A stretch of DNA of 64,000 nt from Solirubrobacter sp963792915 (GCA_963792915.1 CAWBYD010000006.1:868001-932000), one strand, 5' to 3'; shown: positions 52,137-61,188, numbered from the stretch's first letter. The notes: generated from the sequence alone by a model not told the origin. Made by a program: numbers and translations.

Positions 52137-52861
52137 GCACCGGGCCGGATCACGAGCGCTGGGGCGACGCCGCCGGCACCTACGTGCTGGGCGCGCTGCC
52201 GGACGACGAACGCGCCGCCTACGAGACGCACCTGGAGACCTGTACGGCGTGCCGCGACGAGGTCGAGGAGCTGCGCATCGCGGCCGACGCGCTGCCGGTG
52301 TCCGCGCCCGCGATGCGCCCCTCGCCGGCGCTGAAGGCGCGCATCATGGCCGAGGTGGAGCGCGAGGCCGCGCTGCTGGCCGCGGCCGGCCCGCAGGCCG
52401 ACCGCCCGCCGCGCGAGCGCCGCCGCCGCTGGCGCGAGCGCTTCACGCTGCCGATGCCCGCGCTGGCCGCGCTGGCGAGTGCGGCGCTGCTGGTCGGGAT
52501 CGGCGCGGGCGCGCTGATCTTCAAGTCCGGCGGCGGCTCGAGCTCCCAGGTCGCCTTCGTCGCCGACCCTAAGCTGGCCCCCAAGGCGTCGGCGATGCTC
52601 GAGCGCGGCGCCGACCAGTCGATGGTGGTCGCGCACGGGCTGCCGGCGCCCCGGCAGGGCCGCGTCTACCAGGTGTGGCTCAAGAAGGGCGACAAGCTGG
52701 TGCCGACCGACGCGCTGTTCATGCCGCGCGGCGACGGGTCGGCGAGCGCGTCGGTGGCGGGTGACCTGCACGGCGTCGACGCCGTGGTCGTCAACACCGA
52801 GCCCGACGGCGGCTCGGACACGCCGACGGGCCAGCCGGTGCTCACGGCTACGCTCACCTGA
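52133..52861 (+). CDS. membrane anti-sigma factor, RskA-like
   Basis: 242 aa. Zinc anti-sigma motif in YETHLETCTACRDEVEELR (HxxxCxxC), one helix (LAALASAALLVGIGAGALIF), and an extracytoplasmic RskA-type domain (VVAHGLPAPRQGRVYQVWLK, VVNTEPDGGSDTPTG). It holds the preceding ECF factor at the membrane until released by proteolysis; a rhomboid protease is encoded 600 bp downstream, though no link is shown. Confidence 0.92.
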   Translation: MSTGPDHERWGDAAGTYVLGALPDDERAAYETHLETCTACRDEVEELRIAADALPVSAPAMRPSPALKARIMAEVEREAALLAAAGPQADRPPRERRRRWRERFTLPMPALAALASAALLVGIGAGALIFKSGGGSSSQVAFVADPKLAPKASAMLERGADQSMVVAHGLPAPRQGRVYQVWLKKGDKLVPTDALFMPRGDGSASASVAGDLHGVDAVVVNTEPDGGSDTPTGQPVLTATLT

Positions 52862-53418
52862 TGGAGCTGACGCCCGCCTCCCGCGACGAGTGGGAGGCAT
52901 GGCTGGAGGCCGAGCACGAGCGCACGCCGGATGGCGTCTGGCTGCGGGTGCCGCGGCGCGGCTCCGGGCACGACGGCCCGACCCACGCCGAGGCGCTCGA
53001 GCTGGCGCTGTGCTTCGGCTGGATCGACGGCCAGAAGGCCAAGGGCGATGCGACCCACTGGCGCCAGCGGTTCCTCCCGCGCCGCCCGCGCAGCCGCTGG
53101 TCGAAGGTCAACCGCGCGAAGGCGCAGGAGCTGATCGACGCGGGCCGGATGCGCCCGGCCGGGCTGGTCGAGGTCGAGCGGGCGCGCGCCGACGGGCGCT
53201 GGGACGCGGCGTACGACCCGCCGAGCACGTCGGCGGTGCCGGAGGACTTCGCGGCCGCGCTGAGCGAGCGCGGCGCGGCGAACTTCGCGGCCATGAGCAG
53301 CCAGAACCGCTACGCGATGCTGTACCGCATCCAGGAGGCCAAACGCGCCGCCACGCGCGCCCAGCGGGTCGCGAAGTTCGCCGCGATGTGCGAGCGTGGC
53401 GAGACGCTTCACCCTTAG
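52861..53418 (+). CDS. YdeI/OmpD-associated family protein
   Basis: 185 aa. Family blocks: SRDEWEAWLEAEHERTPDGV, ALELALCFGWIDGQKAKGDA, RRPRSRWSKVNRAKAQELID and the C-terminal helical YAMLYRIQEAKRAATRAQRV. Function not well defined. Shares one base with the previous gene's stop codon. Confidence 0.87.
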   Translation: MELTPASRDEWEAWLEAEHERTPDGVWLRVPRRGSGHDGPTHAEALELALCFGWIDGQKAKGDATHWRQRFLPRRPRSRWSKVNRAKAQELIDAGRMRPAGLVEVERARADGRWDAAYDPPSTSAVPEDFAAALSERGAANFAAMSSQNRYAMLYRIQEAKRAATRAQRVAKFAAMCERGETLHP

Positions 53419-53456
53419 TTCCCGCACACCGGGCGCTGCTACCGTCGCGCTCGAAC

Positions 53457-54242
53457 ATGGCCACCTGTTACCGCCACCGCAACCGCGAGACGGGGGTCTC
53501 GTGCTCGAACTGCGGCAACCCGATCTGCCCGGACTGCATGACGCCGACGCCGGTCGGGATGCGCTGCCCGGACTGCGCCGGACAGAAGACCCAGGTGCGC
53601 AGCATGCGCACGCTGACCGTCGAGCCGGTCGTCACCTACGCGCTGATCGCGCTCAACGTGGCGATCTACATCGGCGCCTCCTCGAGCGCCAAGACCGCCA
53701 ACGACCTCGTGCTCTTCGGCCCGCTGGTCGCCGACGGCGACTGGTGGCGGCTGATCACGTCGGGCTTCATGCACTCGACCGACAGCATCTTCCACATCCT
53801 GCTCAACATGTACGCGCTGTTCTGGCTGGGCCGGATGATCGAGCCGGCGCTGGGCCACGCGCGCTTTCTGGCGATCTACCTCGCCTCGCTGCTCGCGGGC
53901 TCGCTCGGCGTGCTGCTGCTGCAGCCCAACACGCCGGCGGTCGGCGCCTCGGGCGCGATCTTCGGGCTCTTCGGGGCCGCGATCGTGATGGCCCGCAACC
54001 GCAACATCGACCTGATGCAATCCGGGCTGCTGCCGGTGCTGATCCTCAACCTCGTGATCACGTTCGTCCCCGGCTTCCACATCGCCTACGGCGCGCACCT
54101 CGGCGGGCTCGTCTGCGGCCTCATCTGCGCGTTCGTGATCGAGGAGCTGGCCAAGCGCCGGCGCGCGTCGGTCGTGCCGGGCGTGCTCTTCTGCGCGGCG
54201 CTGGGCGCCGCGGCGGTCGTCGGCTCGCTCGCCGTCGCGTAG
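53457..54242 (+). CDS. rhomboid protease with N-terminal zinc finger
   Basis: 261 aa. B-box-like zinc binding at the N-terminus (CYRHRNRETGVSCSNCGNPI, then CPDC pairs), then six or seven helices. Catalytic Ser in AVGASGAIFGLFGA, catalytic His in IAYGAHLGGLVCGL, and the HILLNMYALFWLGRMIE helix (HxxxN). An intramembrane serine protease; substrates unknown. Confidence 0.92.
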   Translation: MATCYRHRNRETGVSCSNCGNPICPDCMTPTPVGMRCPDCAGQKTQVRSMRTLTVEPVVTYALIALNVAIYIGASSSAKTANDLVLFGPLVADGDWWRLITSGFMHSTDSIFHILLNMYALFWLGRMIEPALGHARFLAIYLASLLAGSLGVLLLQPNTPAVGASGAIFGLFGAAIVMARNRNIDLMQSGLLPVLILNLVITFVPGFHIAYGAHLGGLVCGLICAFVIEELAKRRRASVVPGVLFCAALGAAAVVGSLAVA

Positions 54243-54341
54243 CGACCTCCGAGCCCCGCCCAGGGCGAACAGTGCCGCTACCATTCGCGCTGTCGCCCTG
54301 ATGAACGACGACGACAGCTCCCGAAGTAGTAGGGAGGACCG

Positions 54342-55646
54342 ATGATCGCCCTGCTTCTGGCGGCGGTCGTGGTCCTCGTCCTCCTCAACGCGTTCTTCGT
54401 GGCCGCCGAGTTCGCTCTTGTGCGCTCGCGCAAGGCGCATCTGCAGACCGACGCCGACGAGGGCAAGCGCGGCGCGGCGACGGCCGTCGTGATGATGGAC
54501 GACCTGTCGCGCTATCTCAGCGCGGCGCAGGTCGGCATCACGCTCACGTCGCTCGGCCTGGGCTTCCTCGGCGAGCCGTCGATCGGGCGGCTGATCAAGG
54601 ACATCCTCGGCACGAGCGTGCCGGAATGGGTCTCGACGGCCGTGTCGGTGCTGCTCGCGTACCTGATCACGACCTCGATCCACATCACGTTCGGCGAGCA
54701 GGTCCCGAAGATCTTCGCGATCCAGAAGGCCGAGGGCGTCGCGCGCCGCGTCGCGCGTCCGCTGGCCGTCTTCACGAAGATGTTCTCGCCGTTCATCGGC
54801 GCGCTCAACGCGGCCTCGAACGCGATCCTGCGGCTGCTCGGCGTGCGCACGTCAGGGCAGCTCGACGAGGGCGAGTCGCCGGAGGAGCTGCGGGTGCTGA
54901 TCCAGGAGTCCGTCACCGGCGGCAAGCTCGATCCGGGCGAGGCGGGGATGCTGACCGGCGTCTTCCATCTCCACGAGCAGCAGGCGCGCCAGGTGATGAC
55001 GCCCGCCCCGGCCGTCATCACCGTCGACACCAGCGAGGACGTCGAGACCGCGCTGCGGCGCTGCATCTCGTCCGGACACACCCGGCTGGTGGTCACCGAG
55101 GACTCCAACCGCGACCGCGTCCGCGGGATCGTGCACTCCAATGCGCTCGCCCAGCGGCTGCTGACCGAGGGCCCGGAGGCGCGCCTGGATGCGCTCGTCC
55201 GTGAGGTGCCGATCGTCCCGGAGACCAAGCCGCTGGACGACCTGCTGGCCGATCTCCAGCGCCAGCGGTCGTCGCTGGCGGTGGTGATCGACGAGTACGG
55301 GCGCACCGCGGGCATCGTGACCGTCGAGGACATCATCGAGGAGGTCGTCGGCGAGATCGACGACGAGACCGACCCGCAGGGCGGCGAGATCCGCCGGCTG
55401 GCCAACGGCGACTGGTTCGTGCGCGGGCACGTGGCGATCACCGACCTCGCCGACTACGGGCTCGAGCTGCCGGTGGACTCCGACGCCTACAACTCCGTCG
55501 GCGGGTTCGTGTTCGGCGAGCTGGGACGGCTGCCAAAGCGGGGCGACACCGTGACGCATAACGGCTATTCGATCCGCGTGGAATCGGTGCGAGAGAACCG
55601 GATCGAGGCCGTCCGGATCAGGGATCGGCGCCTCCCGGCGGCCTAA
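54342..55646 (+). CDS. CorC/HlyC-type membrane protein (CNNM, CBS pair)
   Basis: 434 aa. Four N-terminal helices of the CNNM/DUF21 domain (VVVLVLLNAFFVAAEFALVR, AAQVGITLTSLGLGFLGEPS, HITFGEQVPKIFAIQKAEG), two CBS domains (RQVMTPAPAVITVD ... IVTVEDIIEEVVGEIDDE) and a C-terminal CorC_HlyC domain (LANGDWFVRGHVAITDLADY). Implicated in Mg2+/Co2+ homeostasis. Confidence 0.92.
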   Translation: MIALLLAAVVVLVLLNAFFVAAEFALVRSRKAHLQTDADEGKRGAATAVVMMDDLSRYLSAAQVGITLTSLGLGFLGEPSIGRLIKDILGTSVPEWVSTAVSVLLAYLITTSIHITFGEQVPKIFAIQKAEGVARRVARPLAVFTKMFSPFIGALNAASNAILRLLGVRTSGQLDEGESPEELRVLIQESVTGGKLDPGEAGMLTGVFHLHEQQARQVMTPAPAVITVDTSEDVETALRRCISSGHTRLVVTEDSNRDRVRGIVHSNALAQRLLTEGPEARLDALVREVPIVPETKPLDDLLADLQRQRSSLAVVIDEYGRTAGIVTVEDIIEEVVGEIDDETDPQGGEIRRLANGDWFVRGHVAITDLADYGLELPVDSDAYNSVGGFVFGELGRLPKRGDTVTHNGYSIRVESVRENRIEAVRIRDRRLPAA

Positions 55647-55761
55647 ACGTCTGGCTCGGTATCAAAACGAAACTGCGTGACGAATTGCACATTGCGGGTT
55701 TACGCGCTACCTTCCCGCCAGCCAACTTGCCGCTCCGGCGGTTGAGGAGGAGAGAGAGGGA

Positions 55762-55979
55762 GATCCTGGGGAGGATCGACCGAGTAAGCACGAAGCGCCC
55801 GGCTCAGGGGAGCGAGCCGGGCGCGACGTGTTTAAGGGGCAAGTGGCAATGCGCCATGAAACGGGACGCCCGCCGCAGGCTTAAACACCAACGCCCGCCT
55901 CAGGGGAGCGAGGCGGGCGTGTGGTGATGCTTCTGGAGGAGGGGTGCGATGAGAGTCGTCGCGAAACAATGTTCCCAAC
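55762..55979 (-). ncRNA. candidate structured RNA with twin identical-loop hairpins
   Basis: Two hairpins have 11-bp perfect stems and identical 8-nt loops but different stem sequences: 55795-55824 (GCGCCCGGCTC/GAGCCGGGCGC) and 55891-55920 (ACGCCCGCCTC/GAGGCGGGCGT), loop AGGGGAGC on the plus strand, GCTCCCCT on the minus. Between them GTGTTTAAG (55828-55836) pairs with CTTAAACAC (55880-55888), enclosing two mini-hairpins. A further stem, GATCC-TGGGGA-GGATC, lies at 55762-55777. A good minus-strand promoter stands just upstream (55989-56016), so I assign that strand. Not a known RNA class that I recognise. Confidence 0.6.
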
Positions 55980-55988
55980 GCGTTCTCA

Positions 55989-56016
55989 ATCTTAGCTAAA
56001 CATTCGCCCCCGTCAA
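55989..56016 (-). promoter_or_regulatory. sigma-70-like promoter for the structured RNA
   Basis: Minus strand: TTGACG (56016-56011), 16-bp spacer, TAAGAT (55994-55989). Transcription would start near 55982, right before the twin-hairpin region. The promoter overlaps nothing coding except the edge of the dehydrogenase stop region. Confidence 0.6.
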
Positions 56017-56808
56017 TCAATAGTTGTAGAAGCCGCGCTTGGCCTTACGGCCGAGCGCGCCTTCGGCGATCAGTTCCCTGACGCGAGCGGGCACCTCGAC
56101 GCCGATCGTGTCCCCGATTGCGGCCGAGACGTCGAGCCCCACGAGGTCCAGCAGCGCCAACGGACCCTTCGGGTGGCCGGCGCCGAGTTGCATGCAGGTG
56201 TCGATCGCCTCGGCTGAGACGCCGGTGCGCTCCATCAGCCGCACGGCATCGAACAGGAACGGGAACAGCAGGCGGTTGACGACGAAGCCCGGCGTGTCCG
56301 GGACCTCCACCGCGGTCTTGCCCAGCGTCTCGCACAGCGCGCGGGCGCGCCGGCGGGTCTCCGGCGTCGCCTCCGGTGGGAAGACGAGCTCGATCAGGTC
56401 CATCTTCGGCACGGGGTTGAAGACGTGCAGGCCGACGAAGCGGTCCGGATGCCCGGAGGCCGCCGCCAGCTCGGCGATCGAGAGCGAGGACGTGGTGGTG
56501 GCGAGGACGGCGTCGTCGGGCAGGTGCTCGGCGAGCCGGCTCCAGAGGTCGGCCTTGGCCGCCGGGTCCTCCACGACGGCCTCGACGACGAACGTGGCGT
56601 CGGCGAGCACAGCCGGGTCGCGGCTGACCCGGACGTTGCCGTTCACCTCGACGCCCATCCGCTCGCAAAGGGTCTGCACGCGGCTCGACGCCTTGCTGCA
56701 GGAGCCCTCGGAGCGCGCGAATACCGTTACGTGGCCCTGACCGGCGGCGACCGCCGCCAGGCCGCATGCGATGGCCCCGGAACCCGCGATTGCCAGACGC
56801 TCCGACAC
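56017..56808 (-). CDS. 3-hydroxyacyl-CoA dehydrogenase (3-hydroxybutyryl-CoA type)
   Basis: 263 aa. NAD-binding AIAGSGAIACGLAAVAAGQG, then VVEAVVEDPAAKADLW, LATTTSSLSIAELAAASG, VGLHVFNPVPKMDLIELV (catalytic His and Asn-Pro), PGFVVNRLLFPFLFDAVRLM and GPLALLDLVGLDV. Oxidises 3-hydroxyacyl-CoA in fatty-acid or aromatic catabolism. GTG at 56808 has AGGAGG upstream. Confidence 0.92.
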   Translation of the reverse strand: MSERLAIAGSGAIACGLAAVAAGQGHVTVFARSEGSCSKASSRVQTLCERMGVEVNGNVRVSRDPAVLADATFVVEAVVEDPAAKADLWSRLAEHLPDDAVLATTTSSLSIAELAAASGHPDRFVGLHVFNPVPKMDLIELVFPPEATPETRRRARALCETLGKTAVEVPDTPGFVVNRLLFPFLFDAVRLMERTGVSAEAIDTCMQLGAGHPKGPLALLDLVGLDVSAAIGDTIGVEVPARVRELIAEGALGRKAKRGFYNY

Positions 56809-56949
56809 GGACTGCCTCCTGTTGATTGACCAGCCAGTCAACACATAACCCTAGTGCGATCGGGACCCCTTCGGCGTAACGCATGTCACAGTCCGCAGAC
56901 ATCGCAACTTGCCCTGCGCCTCCTCGCGGCGTAGGGTCATGAGGGACTG

Positions 56950-57645
56950 ATGGAGTCACCCGTAACGCTGGGCAGCAAAACACCAGAGGAAATGGAGGAG
57001 CGTCGCGCTGCCCTTGAGCGCGGCGTCCCGTTCCTGCTGTTCCGCGACGGCGACGCCCGTCAGCGCATCCACATGCTTGCCGAGGAGTCCGACGCGATCA
57101 CGGTCGGCCGCCGGTTCGAGGCCGACATCTCGCTGCCGTGGGATCCCGAGGCGTCGCGGCTGCACGCCGAGCTCTCCTATCGCGCGGGCGAGTGGACGAT
57201 CTGCGACGACGGCTGGTCGCAGAACGGCACGTGGGTCAACGGGCTGCGGCTGGCCGGCCGGCGGCGCCTCGCGGACGGCGACCTCGTGAAGATCGGCCGC
57301 ACGATCCTGGTCTTCCACCAGCCCGGCATCGTCGGCCCCGGGCCGACGATGGTGCAGGGCGAGCTGAGCGCCACGCCGCGCTTCTCCGAGCAGCAGCAGC
57401 GCATCCTGCGCGCGCTCTGTCGGCCGCTGTTCGCCGACGGCGACGGCTTCAACCCGTCGAGCGACCTCGAGGTGGCGGACGCCACCGGCATCGCCGTCGA
57501 CGTCGTGACGCAGGAGCTCGACCTGCTGGCGCGCCTGTTCGGGCTCGAGGACATGCCGCGCCTGGAACGCCGGGCCGAAGTGGCCCTGCTCGCCGTCCGC
57601 TCGGGCCTCGTGGGCGCCGACGACGGCAGCGGCACGCAGGGCTGA
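56950..57645 (+). CDS. FHA-domain protein
   Basis: 231 aa. FHA core: AITVGRRFEADISLPWDPEA, SRLHAELSYRAGEW, SQNGTWVNGLRLAGRRRLAD, GDLVKIGRTILVF (GR, SRxH, NG signature). The C-terminal third is a helical winged-helix-like region (FSEQQQRILRALCRPLFADG). Binds phosphothreonine peptides, so it likely works with a Ser/Thr kinase not in the window. Confidence 0.92.
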   Translation: MESPVTLGSKTPEEMEERRAALERGVPFLLFRDGDARQRIHMLAEESDAITVGRRFEADISLPWDPEASRLHAELSYRAGEWTICDDGWSQNGTWVNGLRLAGRRRLADGDLVKIGRTILVFHQPGIVGPGPTMVQGELSATPRFSEQQQRILRALCRPLFADGDGFNPSSDLEVADATGIAVDVVTQELDLLARLFGLEDMPRLERRAEVALLAVRSGLVGADDGSGTQG

Positions 57646-57704
57646 CCCGAACGGTCGTCCGGATCGCATAAAGCGCGCCGCCGGCCCGCCGATGATCACG
57701 GTAA

Positions 57705-58808
57705 GTGCGGCTGATCCCCTCTCGCAAGATCCGCGACGGCGCTGAACTCGCTCGCGACGTCATGACGGGACCCCCTGGCACCGCGCCGTTGTTGCGTGCC
57801 GGTGTGAAGCTGTCCCGCCGCTACGCGATCCTGCTGCCGAGGGCCGGCGTCGGGTCGGTTTGGATCGAGGATGAACTGGGCGAGGCAATCGACGTCGTCG
57901 AGCCGCTGACGCCCGAGACGCGCGCGAAGGTCCACCGCGTCACGGGTGCCGCGCTCAGCGCCGCGGGCGCCGCGCTGCACTCCGGCGCGGGCATGTCGAC
58001 GTCGGTCGTCGAGTCGCTCGCCGACGTCGCCTCCGCCATGGTCGGCGACCTGCTCGACTGCCCGGACGCCGCGCTCGCGCTCGAGGACCTCAACGCGTTC
58101 GACTCCTACACGCACCGGCACAGCGTGCAGGTGACCGTGCTCGGCCTGCTGATCGCGCGCCGCGCGTGGTCCAAGGACGGCTGGCTGGACTACCGCCGGC
58201 GGCGCCGCCACGACCGCATCGAGGACCGCCTGCGCAAGCTCGGCCTCGGCCTCCTGGTGCACGACGTGGGCAAGCTCGCGGTGCCGCCGGAGATCCTCAA
58301 CAAGCCCGGCCGCCTGACCGACGCCGAGATGGCCGTGATGCGCGAGCACCCCGACGCCGGCGTACAGCTGCTGCGCAGCGCCTACCTCTCGCCGTTGACG
58401 CTCGCGGTCGTGCGCGACCACCACGAGCGCCCGGACGGCAGCGGCTACGGCGCGGGAAAGGCCGGCGACGACATCCACGAGTTCCCCCGCATCGCCGCCG
58501 TCGCGGACGTCTACGACGCGGTCACGTCCGAGCGCCCCTACAAGGCGGCCGCGCCCCCCCGGGTCGGCGTGCGGATCATCCGCGAGGGCGCCGGCGGCCA
58601 GTTCTGCCATGACGCCGTGCGCCATTTCCGGGCCGTCGTCATGCCCTACCCCGTCGGCCACGAGATCGAGCTGGCGGACGGCCGCACGGGCGTCGTCAGC
58701 GCCGTCGACCCCGAGGCTCCCGATGTCCCGACCGTACGCGTCAGGACCGCCGCGGGCGCGATCGAGGAGCTGACCGTCGACCTCGAGCCGAAGCTAGCTG
58801 CGGCCTGA
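57705..58808 (+). CDS. HD-GYP/HD-domain phosphodiesterase
   Basis: 367 aa. HD motif in LGLGLLVHDVGKLAVPPEIL (HDxGK), upstream HRHSVQVTVLGLLIA, and HHERPDGSGYGAGKAGDDIH (HHExxxGxGY) with ISAxYDAV-like AVADVYDAVTSERPYK. Likely hydrolyses c-di-GMP. GTG start. Its end overlaps the convergent gene by 15 nt. Confidence 0.9.
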   Translation: MRLIPSRKIRDGAELARDVMTGPPGTAPLLRAGVKLSRRYAILLPRAGVGSVWIEDELGEAIDVVEPLTPETRAKVHRVTGAALSAAGAALHSGAGMSTSVVESLADVASAMVGDLLDCPDAALALEDLNAFDSYTHRHSVQVTVLGLLIARRAWSKDGWLDYRRRRRHDRIEDRLRKLGLGLLVHDVGKLAVPPEILNKPGRLTDAEMAVMREHPDAGVQLLRSAYLSPLTLAVVRDHHERPDGSGYGAGKAGDDIHEFPRIAAVADVYDAVTSERPYKAAAPPRVGVRIIREGAGGQFCHDAVRHFRAVVMPYPVGHEIELADGRTGVVSAVDPEAPDVPTVRVRTAAGAIEELTVDLEPKLAAA

Positions 58809-59117
58809 CGGGCGCGTCATGCCCGGGATGTGGCGCGGCTGCTCGTGCTCGGAGACGCTCTTGAGCGTGCCGACGCCGTCCTGGGCCGGCGTGCCGCGGA
58901 CCTCGCCGGTGAACCCGAGCCGCTCCAGGCGCGCGATCTCCTGCTCGCCCAGCCGCCGGGCCGGGTCGTCACTCGCCAGGCCGGTGATCAGCCCGCGGAT
59001 GCGATCGCGCAGCTGCAGCGCGAAATGCGGCGTGGAGCCCCCCATGAGCTGGCGGACGTCGTCGACCGTGACCTGACGATCGGGACGCAAACGGGCGGGC
59101 TGCTCGGCTTCGGCCAT
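58794..59117 (-). CDS. small hypothetical protein, 107 aa
   Basis: Soluble: TVDDVRQLMGGSTPHFALQL, RDRIRGLITGLASDDPARRL, LGEQEIARLERLGFTGEVRG. Conserved-looking helical protein of unknown function, also seen as a stand-alone in related genomes by its style. It starts 5 bp after the cell-wall-binding gene stop. Confidence 0.72.
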   Translation of the reverse strand: MAEAEQPARLRPDRQVTVDDVRQLMGGSTPHFALQLRDRIRGLITGLASDDPARRLGEQEIARLERLGFTGEVRGTPAQDGVGTLKSVSEHEQPRHIPGMTRPSGRS

Positions 59118-59122
59118 GGGGG

Positions 59123-60295
59123 TCAGGGGCCTCCGGTGTCGACGGGCTGGATCTCCAGCAATGTATCTATCCGCGCCTGCACCGCCGCGGCGATCGCGCT
59201 CTCGTCGCCGATGATCCAGCCATGCGAGTAGACCCCGCGCGTCGGGTCTGAGCCCTGGTTGTAGCCGGGCTGGATGTCCAGCAGGTAGTCCTGCAGCGGC
59301 GCGGGCAGCACGCCGGCGTCGGTGACCAGCAGCAGCGGTCCGTAGGTGCCGGCGGCCGACAGCGGCGCGGCCGCGGCGGCGTCCTGCGGGCGCCGGGTCG
59401 AGGCGAAGACGAGTCCGTGGCCCGGATCGACGATGTTCCAGCCGAACGCGCCGTCGTGGTAGCGCGCGAACGTGATCGCGCCCGACACGGGATCGGTCCC
59501 CGCGATCCGCTTGACGGCGCCGAGCTTGCCGAGCTGCTCGAGCACCGCGTCCGAGACCGCGTCGACCGGGCCGAGCACGTACAGCTTCGCCGCCTTGTGC
59601 GTCCGGATCGCGGCGGCGGTCTCCGGCGGGATCGTGGTCGCGGTCACCCACAGCAGCGGATCGCCGGACTTCGCCGCCCAGCCGGCGGCCGGCATCGCGT
59701 ACTCGGGCCGGTCGGCGGAGGCGAGCACGATCGCGCCCGCGGGCGAGCCGGCCGCGGCGGCCTGCAGCCGGTCGACGGCCGCCGCCAGTGCCGGCACGTT
59801 GGCGGCCGTCACATCGGTGGTCTTGTACGCGCCGACGTTCGCGTTGGTGCCGACGCGGATGACCTGCGCGCCGCCCGCCTGCTTGGAGCCGGTCGGCTGG
59901 AGCGCGTCGAGCGCCGCGCGCGTGGCGTCCGGCAGCGTGTCGCCGTCGGCGAACAGCAGCGGCGCGCGCAGCGGCTGGCCGGCCAGCACGGCGGCGGCGA
60001 GTCCGGTGTGCCAGTCCTTGACGTCGGCCAGGACGACGACCTGCGGCTTGGTCTCCGGAGTGCGCGCGGGGTAGGTGGCGAGCGCGACGGCGGCGGCGTC
60101 GGCGATCGGGTCGCCGCCGGGTACGCGCGTCGTGTTCTTGGTCGCGAAGACGGGGAAGCCGAGCGGCGGGCTCTGGGCGGGCGCCTCGCTGCCGGTCTGC
60201 CCGAGCGGCGGCGTCTGCACGGGCGTCGCGGCCGGCTGGCCACTGCCGCCGCAGGCTGCCAGGGCCAGGACGGCGATGAGCCATGCGGCACGCAC
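59123..60295 (-). CDS. cell-wall-binding-repeat-like lipoprotein
   Basis: 390 aa. Signal peptide with lipobox (LIAVLALAACGGSG). Then repeated units of about 100 residues with the pattern VVLADVKDWHTGLAAAVLAG, APLLFADGDTLPDATRAAL ... GAIVLASADRPEYAMPAAGW, DPLLWVTATTIPPETAAAIR, KLYVLGPVDAVSDAVLEQLG, typical of PF04122 cell-wall-binding proteins. GTG at 60295 just before the signal peptide. Confidence 0.82.
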   Translation of the reverse strand: MRAAWLIAVLALAACGGSGQPAATPVQTPPLGQTGSEAPAQSPPLGFPVFATKNTTRVPGGDPIADAAAVALATYPARTPETKPQVVVLADVKDWHTGLAAAVLAGQPLRAPLLFADGDTLPDATRAALDALQPTGSKQAGGAQVIRVGTNANVGAYKTTDVTAANVPALAAAVDRLQAAAAGSPAGAIVLASADRPEYAMPAAGWAAKSGDPLLWVTATTIPPETAAAIRTHKAAKLYVLGPVDAVSDAVLEQLGKLGAVKRIAGTDPVSGAITFARYHDGAFGWNIVDPGHGLVFASTRRPQDAAAAAPLSAAGTYGPLLLVTDAGVLPAPLQDYLLDIQPGYNQGSDPTRGVYSHGWIIGDESAIAAAVQARIDTLLEIQPVDTGGP

Positions 60296-60427
60296 GCTCT
60301 CGAGGGTAGAGGCGCCGGGACACGATGAGCGCCAATGCGCCAGCAAGCTCAAGGTCTCGCCAGAGTTGTCGAAGACGCAATAGAACGGCTTCGGCCGGTG
60401 ACTGGACATAAGACCGCGGTTTCCGAT
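60296..60427. other. divergent promoter region
   Basis: 132 bp between the lipoprotein start and the c-di-AMP riboswitch; should contain both promoters. No clear boxes. Confidence 0.4.
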
Positions 60428-60579
60428 AGGTTGCCGCGCACGCCGAACTCCCGGTTGGTCGCCGGGAGACGGGGGACCCAAGCAGTTGGGGCGAGTCGCG
60501 CATGGATTGCGTGAGACGCAGGCTCTTTCAGCGTCAGCCCGTCAGCTAACCCCGCAGGCCGACGAAAGAGGAACACGGT
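60428..60579 (+). promoter_or_regulatory. cyclic di-AMP (ydaO/yuaA) riboswitch
   Basis: Conserved blocks in order: CGCCGAACTCCCGG, GACGGGGGACCCA, TTGGGGCGAGTCGCGCAT, AGGCTCTTTC and CCCGTCAGCTAACCCCGCAGG. The GGGGGACCCA, GGGGCGAxTC and CCGTCAGCTAACC blocks are the signature of this riboswitch. In actinobacteria it commonly precedes NlpC/P60-type cell-wall genes, as here. AGAGGA lies just before the TTG start. Confidence 0.92.
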
Positions 60580-61188
60580 TTGTCGCTGCTGCGGGCGTTC
60601 GCCCTCACCCTGATATCTGCATCATTGGTCCTGCCCGCCACCGCCGCGGCGCAGACCGCGGCCCCTGGAGCGGTCGGCGCGACCGGCGGGGCGGAGTTCC
60701 CGCTGCCGCCGGCACCGCCGGTGAACCTGACGGTGCCCGGCGCCGTCGCCAAGCTGCTGCCCGACGGCACGGCCGCCGCGCCGGCTGACGCGCCGCCGCA
60801 GGTCCAGCAGGCGATCTGGGCCGCCAACACGATCCAGACTCAAACATACGTCTACGGCGGCGGCCACCAGGACTTCGTCTCGGACGGCTACGACTGCTCC
60901 GGCACGGTCTCGTTCGCACTGCACGGCGGCGGGCTGCTCGACACGCCGCTGGACTCCTCGAGCTTCATGCAGTGGGGCCTGGCGGGCGCGGGCCAGTGGA
61001 TCACGGTCTTCACGAACCCGGGCCACGCCTACACGGTGATCGCCGGCCTGCGGCTGGACACGAGCGCCGCCGGCGTCACCCGCGCGGACACCGCGACCGC
61101 GAAGAAGGCGCTCGAGCGCGGTCCGCGCTGGCGGCCGACCCAGCGCTCCTCACGCGGCTTCAAGAAGCGCCACCCCGTCGGGTTCTAG
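60580..61188 (+). CDS. secreted NlpC/P60-like protein
   Basis: 202 aa. Signal peptide (LRAFALTLISASLVLPATAA), a Pro-rich linker, then the papain-like core with catalytic Cys in VSDGYDCSGTVSFALHGGG, and His in NPGHAYTVIAGLRLDTS. Such enzymes cut peptidoglycan stem peptides. TTG start with AGAGGA upstream. Controlled by the c-di-AMP riboswitch directly upstream. Confidence 0.85.
   Translation: MSLLRAFALTLISASLVLPATAAAQTAAPGAVGATGGAEFPLPPAPPVNLTVPGAVAKLLPDGTAAAPADAPPQVQQAIWAANTIQTQTYVYGGGHQDFVSDGYDCSGTVSFALHGGGLLDTPLDSSSFMQWGLAGAGQWITVFTNPGHAYTVIAGLRLDTSAAGVTRADTATAKKALERGPRWRPTQRSSRGFKKRHPVGF

Noticed and set aside
55685..55927. Plus-strand 80-codon frame over the hairpin region
   Set aside because: It runs through perfect hairpins with no ribosome-binding site and basic low-complexity product; structure explains the region better.
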